Assembly (NCBI GenBank): GCA_903916595.1
Contig: CAIWXI010000130.1
Span: forward strand, 1-64,000
DNA length: 64,000 bases
Source of the DNA: an uncultured Bacteroidales bacterium
Lineage (GTDB): Bacteria; Bacteroidota; Bacteroidia; Bacteroidales; FEN-979
Direction: 5' to 3'
Positions 36,166 through 43,808 of the stretch are shown piece by piece; the first letter of the stretch is position 1; every line of letters begins with the position of its first letter. The position numbers were made by a program, and so were the translations under genes. A model generated the notes under the pieces. That model saw only the letters and a program-made list of their open reading frames with translations. It searched no databases and had not been told where the DNA came from.

Positions 36166-36804
36166 ATGAAATCAAAACTGATAATTCTCACAGCCCTGAT
36201 TGTAATGACAATGAGTGGCTGCCTCGTGAAATCGCTTCACCCTTTTTACAATGAAAAAGACCTGGTATATAAACCTGAACTTACGGGAATCTACCTTGGA
36301 AATGATTCGTCCAGATGGGAAATCAGGCAGCATAAGGCATCTGCAGGTTTATTCAAGGATGAAACAACAAGTAAGAGTTACGATATTATTTATACCACTA
36401 AAGAAGGGACCTCAAAATTCCTGGTGCATCTTTTCAGCCTTGGCAATCAGTTGTACCTTGACTTTTTCCTGCCCGACATAGAAGGCACTGACCTTGCGGT
36501 AATGCATCTGGTCCCGGCACATACACTTGCCAGGGTTGAACTGTCGGCCAACCAGATCACAATTAAATGGTATAACGAGGAATGGTTAATGAAACTTTTC
36601 AATGAGAGCCGCATCAAGGTAGCCCATGAAAGAGTCCAGTTCGACCTTGATAAAAAAGATCAGGACAGTTACCAGATCGTCCTCACTGCTGCCACCGCAG
36701 ATCTTCAGAAATTTATCATTAAGTATGGAAATGATCCTGAAGCGTTTGATAACAAAAAGAAGGATTCAGAGTATACCTTTGTCTTGAATAAAGTCGGTTC
36801 ATAA
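36166..36804 (+). CDS. Small lipoprotein of unknown function
   Basis: A 212-aa lipoprotein. The ATG at 36166 gives a compact signal with lipobox MSGC at about residue 19; the called start at 36097 adds an implausible 23-residue head. The body has a repeating strand pattern (YKPELTGIYLGND, FLVHLFSLGNQLYLDFFL) but no family I recognise. It stands alone, divergent from the symporter and convergent with the CPBP protease gene (8-nt gap). Confidence 0.72.
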   Translation: MKSKLIILTALIVMTMSGCLVKSLHPFYNEKDLVYKPELTGIYLGNDSSRWEIRQHKASAGLFKDETTSKSYDIIYTTKEGTSKFLVHLFSLGNQLYLDFFLPDIEGTDLAVMHLVPAHTLARVELSANQITIKWYNEEWLMKLFNESRIKVAHERVQFDLDKKDQDSYQIVLTAATADLQKFIIKYGNDPEAFDNKKKDSEYTFVLNKVGS

Positions 36805-36812
36805 AAAACTGA

Positions 36813-37727
36813 TCACAGTGGTTTTCGCCTGTAAACCATGAACATACACGACATCGTCATCAGCAGGCTAAGCAAGATAAGCAGGATGCTGTGGGTGCTG
36901 CCAAAGTCCTGGTATTTCTGACTGATCAGCCCCAGGCTGGCAAGGTAGGAAATGATGATGGCCCCGCTGTTGTTCACAAAATGGGCGAATACCGGAAGCC
37001 ATATAGATCCGCTCCAGTAAAAGAGATAGCCAAATATAATTCCAAGGACCATCCTGGGAAGCAGTCCGTAAAACTGCATATGCATGGCGCCAAAGAGGAA
37101 ACCGGTGATCATTATGGCCACGTGAATGTTTTTAAACCAGTTCCCGAGAAGTTTTTGCAGTACCCCCCTGAACATGAACTCCTCCCCCACGGCCGGCAGC
37201 AGGCCGATCATAAACAGGTTGAACAGGAAGCTGCTGAACGACTTACCGGCTAAAAATGAATCAGTAAGTCGGCCGGCCTGTTCTTCGGCGTTCTTCATCC
37301 AGTCTTCCATTCCTTTGAAAAACGAAGGCAGTTTCATCATTTCATTGATATCGACCAGCCAGTTGATGAAGGGAAGGGAAACGAACATCAGCAAAAACAC
37401 AATAAAATAAAAGCTGCCGCTGCCCGTGTTCCTGGCCTTCAGGAATGACCAGGCATTCTGTTCAAAGAAATACCCGATAAGGATCGGAGGGATGATGAAC
37501 AGCCCGAAACTCTGGGTTACCTGAAAATATTTCAGCAGGACCAGAGATTTGGGGTTGTCTGGCTGATTGAGGAGGTCAAGGGTGCCCTTGAGATCCAGAT
37601 GATAAATGGGTATGGCCAGCAAAAGTGCAGCGAAAAAAAATACAATGAAACAGGAAAATGTAAGTGCAACAGCAAAGATCAGGCGGCTGAATGGTGTAAG
37701 GTTTCCTAATAAGGCTTGTTTCATCAC
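36813..37727 (-). CDS. CPBP family intramembrane metalloprotease
   Basis: A 304-aa polytopic protein of the CAAX-protease/bacteriocin-processing family. Motifs: GEEFMFRG (about residue 180, EExxxR), FGAMHMQ (FxxxH) and HFVNNSG (HxxxN). These residues form the intramembrane active site. Targets of bacterial members are mostly unknown. The N-terminal half carries several additional helices. Divergent from dusB. Confidence 0.9.
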   Translation of the reverse strand: MMKQALLGNLTPFSRLIFAVALTFSCFIVFFFAALLLAIPIYHLDLKGTLDLLNQPDNPKSLVLLKYFQVTQSFGLFIIPPILIGYFFEQNAWSFLKARNTGSGSFYFIVFLLMFVSLPFINWLVDINEMMKLPSFFKGMEDWMKNAEEQAGRLTDSFLAGKSFSSFLFNLFMIGLLPAVGEEFMFRGVLQKLLGNWFKNIHVAIMITGFLFGAMHMQFYGLLPRMVLGIIFGYLFYWSGSIWLPVFAHFVNNSGAIIISYLASLGLISQKYQDFGSTHSILLILLSLLMTMSCMFMVYRRKPL

Positions 37728-37743
37728 GTATTATGGATTTGTC

Positions 37744-37751
37744 TATTTTTG
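37744..37751 (+). promoter_or_regulatory. Candidate -7 box TATTTTTG before dusB
   Basis: Matches TAnnTTTG and predicts transcription start near 37758, only about 11-14 nt before the TTG/GTG start codons. The message would be almost leaderless. No good -33 element was seen. Confidence 0.5.
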
Positions 37752-37768
37752 CGCTAAAATAATACATT

Positions 37769-38752
37769 TTGGTGAGGATAGGCACGATAGAAGCCGGGGA
37801 ATTTCCTGTATTCCTTGCTCCCATGGAAGATGTGACGGATTCACCTTTCCGTTCTATCTGCAAGGATTTCGGGGCGGATGTGGTGATTACCGAATTCGTG
37901 GCTGCCGAAGGGCTTATACGCGATTCCTGGAAAAGCAGTATGAAGATGCAGTTTGAACCTAAGGAAAGACCCATAGGTATTCAGATTTTCGGAGCCAATA
38001 TTGATTCGATGATGAAAGCAGCCGAGGCTGCTGAACAGGCCGGTCCCGATTTCATCGACCTTAACTTCGGTTGCCCTGTGCGAAAGATCGTGATGAAAGG
38101 AGGAGGAGCAGCCCTGCTGCAGGACATACCGAAGATGGTCGCTATGGCTGCAGGGGTTGTTAAATCGACATCCCTGCCGGTTACCGCCAAGACCAGGCTG
38201 GGCTGGGATGAACAGCACCTTGAAATCGTTGATATTGCCGAACGCCTGCAGGATGTGGGGATCCAGGCTATCAGCATACATGGCCGCACCCGTGCCCAGC
38301 TTTACGGGGGCAAGGCCGACTGGACCCTGATCGGTGAGGTGAAGAATAATGTGAGAATGAAAATACCTGTTTTTGGTAATGGCGACATTGACTCGGGCCC
38401 CAAAGCCAGGGAAATGAAAGAGCGTTACGGCGTGGATGGTATTCTCATCGGCCGTGCGGCTGTAGGGAATCCCTGGATATTCAGGGAGATAAAGACTTTC
38501 CTGGAGACTGGTGAGCTACTCTCTCCGCCATCCGCCAGTGAAAGAATAAAAACACTCAGGCTTCATCTGGAGAAATCACTGGTATATAAGGGTGACCGTT
38601 ATACTCTGTTTGAAATGCGCAAAATGTACAGCGGCTATTTCAAGGGCGTCGCTGGGTTCAAACCTTACCGGATAAGGCTGGTCACGGCCGCTTCAATGGA
38701 GGAAGTCTATACCGTTTTGCAAGAAATTCAATCATCGTTTACACCTGAATAA
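37769..38752 (+). CDS. dusB: tRNA-dihydrouridine synthase B
   Basis: Flavin-dependent enzyme that reduces uridine to dihydrouridine in tRNA. The TIM-barrel motifs are complete: APMEDVTD near the N-terminus, NFGCPVRKI with catalytic Cys102, IHGRTRAQLY, FGNGDI and IGRAAVGNPWIF. Length of 327 aa is normal. The start is non-ATG: TTG at 37769 or GTG at 37772; both give the usual VRIGTIE beginning. The following DUF5009 gene starts 10 nt after the stop. Confidence 0.95.
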   Translation: MVRIGTIEAGEFPVFLAPMEDVTDSPFRSICKDFGADVVITEFVAAEGLIRDSWKSSMKMQFEPKERPIGIQIFGANIDSMMKAAEAAEQAGPDFIDLNFGCPVRKIVMKGGGAALLQDIPKMVAMAAGVVKSTSLPVTAKTRLGWDEQHLEIVDIAERLQDVGIQAISIHGRTRAQLYGGKADWTLIGEVKNNVRMKIPVFGNGDIDSGPKAREMKERYGVDGILIGRAAVGNPWIFREIKTFLETGELLSPPSASERIKTLRLHLEKSLVYKGDRYTLFEMRKMYSGYFKGVAGFKPYRIRLVTAASMEEVYTVLQEIQSSFTPE

Positions 38753-38762
38753 AAATTTAAGT

Positions 38763-39875
38763 ATGGCAGGATCAACAACAAGTACGCAACCGAAGCGTAT
38801 CGTTTCGATTGATGCTTTAAGAGGCTTTGACATGTTCTGGATATCGAGCGGCGACGCTTTCTTTATCGCGTTGTTCACGTTTATAAACACCCCGTTTTTT
38901 CTGAGGCTGGCTGCACAGCTGGACCATCCGGTATGGGCGGGATTCCGTTTTTATGATATCATATTCCCCCTGTTTTTGTTTATCATGGGGGTTGTAATGC
39001 CTTTATCGATTGAACGCCGCCTGGAACGGGGCGATTCCCGTAAGGAACTTTACCTGCATATCATCAGAAGAACCTTGCTGCTTTTCCTGCTGGGACTGAT
39101 TTATAACGGGTTGTTCAACTTTGATTTTGCAGCTCAGCGTTATTCAGGCGTTTTGCAGCGCTTCGCTGTTACTTATTTCTTTGCTGCTCTTATTGTGATG
39201 AATTTTAAGAACAAGGCGCAACTGATATGGGCCGGTTCAATACTGCTGGGTTACTGGCTAATCCTGCTGCTCATCCCGGCGCCGGGCTTTCGTGCCTATG
39301 ATCTTACTCCCCAGGGTAATCTCTGCGGGTATATCGACAGGCAGTTTCTGCCTGGCTCTTTCTGCTGCTATTCTTATGGTGATAATGAAGGTATTCTTAC
39401 CATGTTCCCCGCGATCACCAATGTATTGTTCGGAGTTCTTGCCGGCCGATGGCTGCTGGGAGAGGGCGAAGCGTTAAAAAAAATCAGGAACCTTGTTATT
39501 TCCGGTGTTTCATTTATTGCCGGCGCTTTATTGTGGAGCCTGGTTTTCCCGATCAACAAATATCTGTGGACGGGTTCGTATGTGCTGCTAACAGCGGGAA
39601 TCTCTTTCCTGCTCTTATGCCTCTTTTTCTGGATCATCGATGTGAAGGGCTACAGAAAATGGGCTTTCCCTTTTATCGTTATAGGATTGAATCCGATAAC
39701 TATTTATGTTGCTCAGGGAATCTTCGATTTCGGTATCATTGCCAATATATTTATTCATGGCTTTGCTGATTCCTTTGGTAGCTTCAAACCGGTATTTTAC
39801 CAGTTCAGCATTATTCTGGTAAAGTGGTTCTTCTTATATTTCCTTTACAGAAAAAAGATCTTTCTAAAAGTTTGA
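38763..39875 (+). CDS. DUF5009 / heparan-alpha-glucosaminide N-acetyltransferase-like membrane protein
   Basis: A 370-aa polytopic protein related to the HGSNAT/YeiB-type acyltransferases. The N-terminal RIVSIDALRGFDMFWI and the helix-2 segment FPLFLFIMGVVMPLSIERR are the family hallmarks; about ten membrane helices follow. Members are thought to move acetyl groups across the membrane onto sugars. Here the substrate is unknown. It ends 26 nt from the convergent regulator gene, at the border of the polysaccharide locus, so a role on imported sugars is possible but unproven. Confidence 0.88.
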   Translation: MAGSTTSTQPKRIVSIDALRGFDMFWISSGDAFFIALFTFINTPFFLRLAAQLDHPVWAGFRFYDIIFPLFLFIMGVVMPLSIERRLERGDSRKELYLHIIRRTLLLFLLGLIYNGLFNFDFAAQRYSGVLQRFAVTYFFAALIVMNFKNKAQLIWAGSILLGYWLILLLIPAPGFRAYDLTPQGNLCGYIDRQFLPGSFCCYSYGDNEGILTMFPAITNVLFGVLAGRWLLGEGEALKKIRNLVISGVSFIAGALLWSLVFPINKYLWTGSYVLLTAGISFLLLCLFFWIIDVKGYRKWAFPFIVIGLNPITIYVAQGIFDFGIIANIFIHGFADSFGSFKPVFYQFSIILVKWFFLYFLYRKKIFLKV

Positions 39876-39901
39876 CCAGCCTAAAAGCTTCTTTGCTGCA
39901 A

Positions 39902-40639
39902 TTAAAAAGAATTTTTACGGGTCTTTTCGTAGATCTTTGAGTGGAAACTATAGAAACGCGCAGGCTTATGCGATACGTCGGTCTGCTTCTCGTTGATCGG
40001 CAGAATATAGGGCATATTGGCCACCTTCTTACGGAAATTGCGTTTGTCGAGCTTGCTTCCAAGAATGACTTCATGCAGTTGCTGCAACTGGCCCAGGGTA
40101 AATTTAGGAGGCAGTAACTCATAGGCAATAGGCCTGGATTTCAGATCAGAGCGTAAAGTCTGAAGTGCCTGCTGTAAAATGGATATATGGTCAAAAGCAA
40201 GTTCGTTCACTTCTGAAACCTTGTACCATCGCGCATTCGACTGAATGATAAAATTGTTGACTTTGTCCCGGTCAATGTTGATAAGAGAATAATACGCTAC
40301 CGTCACCACAATTTCCTCAGGATGGCCAATAGATTTAAGCCACTCCATGTCGCGGGCCTGCCTTTTAAGCCGGTGGGGAGAACCAATCGCTCCGTATTGC
40401 TTCAGATAAATATTTTCAAGGCCGGTGAGCTCCCTGAGTACGCGGGTGGCTGCAGTATCGAGGTTCTCGTCTTTGCTTACCAGGTCACCGGGAAGCTTAA
40501 GGTCATTGTATTCCCTCCCTTCAAACTGCATGTTGCGTTCGATCAGCAGCACATTTAACCTGCCAAATTCAAAGCCGAACACCACACAGTCTACAGAGAC
40601 ATGGAAGTTGAGATTTATGGGTCCGTTTGAATCTTTCAT
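39902..40639 (-). CDS. Nudix-type transcriptional regulator (NrtR/AraR-like)
   Basis: A 245-aa protein with an N-terminal Nudix fold (about residues 10-150) and a C-terminal winged-helix segment (about 155-215, LPPKFTLGQLQQLHEVIL and KLDKRNFRKKV). The Nudix box is incomplete: GDLVSKDEN with RVLRELTGL lacks the second glutamate of REUxEE, which fits regulators that bind a sugar or nucleotide ligand and do not hydrolyse it. In Bacteroides an AraR of this type controls arabinose genes. It is divergent from the polysaccharide locus (spacing about 240 nt), so I infer it controls that locus. ATG 40639 is preferred over the called 40663. Confidence 0.87.
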   Translation of the reverse strand: MKDSNGPINLNFHVSVDCVVFGFEFGRLNVLLIERNMQFEGREYNDLKLPGDLVSKDENLDTAATRVLRELTGLENIYLKQYGAIGSPHRLKRQARDMEWLKSIGHPEEIVVTVAYYSLINIDRDKVNNFIIQSNARWYKVSEVNELAFDHISILQQALQTLRSDLKSRPIAYELLPPKFTLGQLQQLHEVILGSKLDKRNFRKKVANMPYILPINEKQTDVSHKPARFYSFHSKIYEKTRKNSF

Positions 40640-40876
40640 TATAAAAATTATGTAATTGTACAAAGTACACTAACACCCCTTGTAAAGTGGCAAAAATAGT
40701 CGAAAAAATAAAAATAATTTTTCTTTTTGTAAAAGTATTTTAACGGTAATTAATAATATTCATACCTTAGTGTCCGAAATACACTTTGATTTTTTTTTAA
40801 AAAATAATATTTTACTTCAATATGTATTATATTTGCGTTAATTAATTTGGTTATTAATTTAAAAATCAAAACAACA
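40640..40876. promoter_or_regulatory. Divergent regulatory region of the glucan locus
   Basis: AT-rich gap between the regulator and the first locus gene. On the plus strand TATATTTG at 40828-40835 is a -7 box 42 nt before the ATG at 40877. On the minus strand TATTTTTG at 40698-40691 is a -7 box for the regulator. Neither has a clear TTTG partner, suggesting activator dependence. This is the natural place for an operator. Confidence 0.55.
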
Positions 40877-42637
40877 ATGAAAAACGTTCCCAAGTACTCC
40901 TGGGCAATGCTGATTCTTATGGCACTTGTCATGGTTTCTTCCTGTAAAAAGAAAGAAACAACACCTCCGGTCATCGCCAGCTTCACTTACGTGGTAGATG
41001 CCACTGACTTCTTAAAAGTAACATTTACAAGTCAGTCACAAAACTATTCCGGACTCATCTGGGATTTCGGAGACCAAACACCCGTGTCTACTTTAGCTAA
41101 TCCTGTTCACACGTATGCTGCTGTAGGTCAATACACTGTTAAACTCACAGCCGTTAATTCAGCGGGCACTGCCGATGCATGGTCTACCAAGATCACCCTC
41201 ACCGATCCTAACGTATTTCTGACCATGCTTACCGGAACGACTTCAAAAACCTGGAAACTGCTTCGCAGTACCACAACAGGTCGTTATCCTCTGCAGTGCG
41301 GTCCTGAAGATTTCTCGACGGTTTGGTGGGCGATGGGCCTGAATAATAATGAACTTGGCAACCGTCCCTGCATGCTCAACGATGAATGGACCTTTGGCCG
41401 CGACTTTTCACTCGTGTACAATGCTCATGATGACTATTGGGCTGAAGGCGGAATTTTCCTCCCGGATAATATCTGTGCAAGCACATCTCAGATGCTTTCT
41501 CCGACCGGACAGGATCTTTCGGCATGGAACAGCGGAACCCACACTTTTGAACTTCTGCCGGGAACCCCGCCGATGCTTAAAGCTGTTGGCCTTGGCGCAT
41601 TTGTTGGTTTTATTAAACTGGGCAATGGAGCTGAAACAAAAGTTCCTCTTGACGCTGTTACTTATAACGTTATTGAACTCACCGACGGTCCTGTTGACAC
41701 CCTTATTATTGAAGGCATTTACAAATGGGATCCTGCTCAATCGGGAGGTTACTGGAGATTTGTTCTGATGCATTACGACAACCCTGCTGACGAACCCCCT
41801 ATTCCAGGGAACAAACCAAATGCTGGTTTCACTTTTTCAAATGCAGGACTGGCCGTTTCTTTTGTCAATACATCGGCAGGAGCTGATTCCTATTTATGGG
41901 ATTTTGGCGATGGACAGACCTCCACTGCTTCTGACCCTGTTCATACTTATGCTGCCCAGGGTATTTATAATGTATTACTCACGGCCACCAACCCCAATGG
42001 TAGCGGTACTGCAACTACTGTAGTCTTCCTTGGCCAGGATCTTACAACAATGACTGGTACCGAACTGGTTGGTAATGCATGGAAAGTCAAAGTCGACGAT
42101 AAAACCGTCTTTTGTGGCGGCGGAATGGGCCAGAGCAACTGGTGGTCGGTACCTAAGGCCTTCTTTACCGGCGGCGGTACTGGCGGCGATGACTGGTCAT
42201 GCGTGCCCACTAATCAATTTACTTTCCTTGCAGGCGGTTCCTTTACTTACAACACTATGGGCAGCGCCCGCAACGACGGTTACTTTGGTACCCCGAACGG
42301 CTGCTGGTCAGATGCTGACATCGCTGCAAGTCCTGGAGCTCCTTTTGGCACCTGTTTAACTCATACTTATGCCTTTACTCCTGCCAACGGCACAAACAAC
42401 CCGATTATAACCCTCACCAATGGTGCAGGTTTTGCTGCCTTCATTGGTTTCTATAAAGGATACTATGGTGGAGAGAATACCGACAACACAAAACCACCCA
42501 ACGGTGGTTTTGCAACCAACACCTACCAGGTGATGGGATATGCTAATTCCGGAACCAAAGAGTATCTGTTCGTCTCTGTAGACATCTCTGCAGCCCACGA
42601 CGGATCATCTTCATGGTCGGCGATCCTCGAGCGTTAA
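40877..42637 (+). CDS. PKD-domain surface lipoprotein (putative glycan-binding protein)
   Basis: A 586-aa lipoprotein with lipobox VSSC near residue 21 (start ATG 40877). It has two copies of one arrangement: a PKD domain (WDFGDQTPVSTLANPVHTYA and WDFGDGQTSTASDPVHTYA) followed by a Trp-rich module of about 190 aa (TSKTWKLLRS... and GNAWKVKVDD...), each with CxxxxxF and NDGYF/HDDYW-like motifs. The position and the surface-lipoprotein form match SGBPs next to SusCD pairs, though such genes normally lie after susD. Glycan binding is inferred. A strong terminator follows, so it may be transcribed separately and in excess. Confidence 0.8.
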   Translation: MKNVPKYSWAMLILMALVMVSSCKKKETTPPVIASFTYVVDATDFLKVTFTSQSQNYSGLIWDFGDQTPVSTLANPVHTYAAVGQYTVKLTAVNSAGTADAWSTKITLTDPNVFLTMLTGTTSKTWKLLRSTTTGRYPLQCGPEDFSTVWWAMGLNNNELGNRPCMLNDEWTFGRDFSLVYNAHDDYWAEGGIFLPDNICASTSQMLSPTGQDLSAWNSGTHTFELLPGTPPMLKAVGLGAFVGFIKLGNGAETKVPLDAVTYNVIELTDGPVDTLIIEGIYKWDPAQSGGYWRFVLMHYDNPADEPPIPGNKPNAGFTFSNAGLAVSFVNTSAGADSYLWDFGDGQTSTASDPVHTYAAQGIYNVLLTATNPNGSGTATTVVFLGQDLTTMTGTELVGNAWKVKVDDKTVFCGGGMGQSNWWSVPKAFFTGGGTGGDDWSCVPTNQFTFLAGGSFTYNTMGSARNDGYFGTPNGCWSDADIAASPGAPFGTCLTHTYAFTPANGTNNPIITLTNGAGFAAFIGFYKGYYGGENTDNTKPPNGGFATNTYQVMGYANSGTKEYLFVSVDISAAHDGSSSWSAILER

Positions 42638-42661
42638 TCTAATTTCATAATCAATTGATTG

Positions 42662-42708
42662 AAAAAAATCAAGAGTAAGAAGAATACTGCCTTACTCTTG
42701 ATTTTTTT
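42662..42708 (+). terminator. Terminator between surface lipoprotein and GH16
   Basis: An 18-bp stem (42662-42679 with 42691-42708), 11-nt loop, T-run in the right arm. It lies inside the locus, so partial read-through would set the ratio of the lipoprotein to the downstream enzymes. Confidence 0.85.
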
Positions 42709-42724
42709 CTTTATATAAAACAGC

Positions 42725-43789
42725 ATGAGAACTTTTATTGGTATTTTTCTGGTTCTTCTTTCAATTACTTCCCAGGCTCAGAGAGACTCCCTGATCTGGG
42801 CCGATGAGTTCACGGGCAGCGGGCTTCCTGATTCCACTTTCTGGTCGTACGACAAAGGATACGGAAATGGTTGGGGCAACAGCGAGATCCAGCTTTATAC
42901 CCAAAATACGTCGAATGTTCGCCAGGATAGTGGCCTGCTTATTATCGAAGCGCGTAAGATGGGAACTACCTGGACCTCAGCCAGGATCAAAACCCAGAAA
43001 AAATTCAGCTTCACTTATGGAAAAGTTGTTTTCTCCGCCCGGCTTCCTGTCGGAATAGGTACATGGCCCGCCCTATGGATGCTGGGGGAATCCATTACCA
43101 CCAGCGGATGGCCTTCATGCGGCGAAATTGACGTGATGGAAAATGCTGGCAAAAACCCGGGAGCCATCCGCAGTTCATTACATACCATGTCAAGCTATGG
43201 CAATACGATGAACACCAAGGTGATCATGGTTGATAGTACAACTACCCGGTTTCATGAATACGAAGTCTTGTGGACACCCGAGAAAATTCAGTTCAGTGTA
43301 GACGGAAACTTATTCTACACCTATAATCCTGCATCCAAAACCAACCTGACCTGGCCTTTCACCAAACCCTTCTTCCTGATCATGAATATCGCCATGGGAG
43401 GCACCTATGGCAGTGATGTGAGGTATGAAACCGGAGGTCTTAAGAATGGTATCGATCCCGCTCTCACACTCGCCCGTATGGAAATCGATTGGGTGAGGGT
43501 GTACAAACTGATCTATCCCGCATCTATTGATGAAAATCCCGGAAACGAAGGATCAGGCAAGAACCTGTTATTTACGCCCAATCCTTCCTCAGGAAAGATT
43601 AAACTATCTATACCGGCGACCCGACCGGTAAATGGTGTTATTTACAATTTAACGGGTACCGATGTGTTTCATTTCCAAGCTAATTCAAACTCTTCCGAAG
43701 TTGATGTTTCATTTCTTCCCAAAGGGCTTTATTTTTTAGCCCTTACCTCTGCCGGGGAGACAAGAACCCAGAAATTAGTTCTTCAGTAA
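42725..43789 (+). CDS. GH16 beta-glucanase (laminarinase-like) with T9SS sorting domain
   Basis: A 354-aa secreted glycoside hydrolase. Signal peptide, then a GH16 jelly roll (about 20-265) with catalytic GEIDVMEN: E134 nucleophile, D136, E139 acid/base. The methionine insertion in the motif (ExDxxE) is the laminarinase-type form. Substrate contacts such as WPALWMLG and WTPEKIQFSVDG are present. The C-terminus (about 280-354; FTPNPSSGKIKL, GLYFLAL) is a T9SS type A domain, so the enzyme is secreted to the cell surface or medium. Expected to cleave beta-1,3-glucan endo-wise. Confidence 0.93.
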   Translation: MRTFIGIFLVLLSITSQAQRDSLIWADEFTGSGLPDSTFWSYDKGYGNGWGNSEIQLYTQNTSNVRQDSGLLIIEARKMGTTWTSARIKTQKKFSFTYGKVVFSARLPVGIGTWPALWMLGESITTSGWPSCGEIDVMENAGKNPGAIRSSLHTMSSYGNTMNTKVIMVDSTTTRFHEYEVLWTPEKIQFSVDGNLFYTYNPASKTNLTWPFTKPFFLIMNIAMGGTYGSDVRYETGGLKNGIDPALTLARMEIDWVRVYKLIYPASIDENPGNEGSGKNLLFTPNPSSGKIKLSIPATRPVNGVIYNLTGTDVFHFQANSNSSEVDVSFLPKGLYFLALTSAGETRTQKLVLQ

Positions 43790-43808
43790 AACATTAAATC
43801 CAAAAGGT

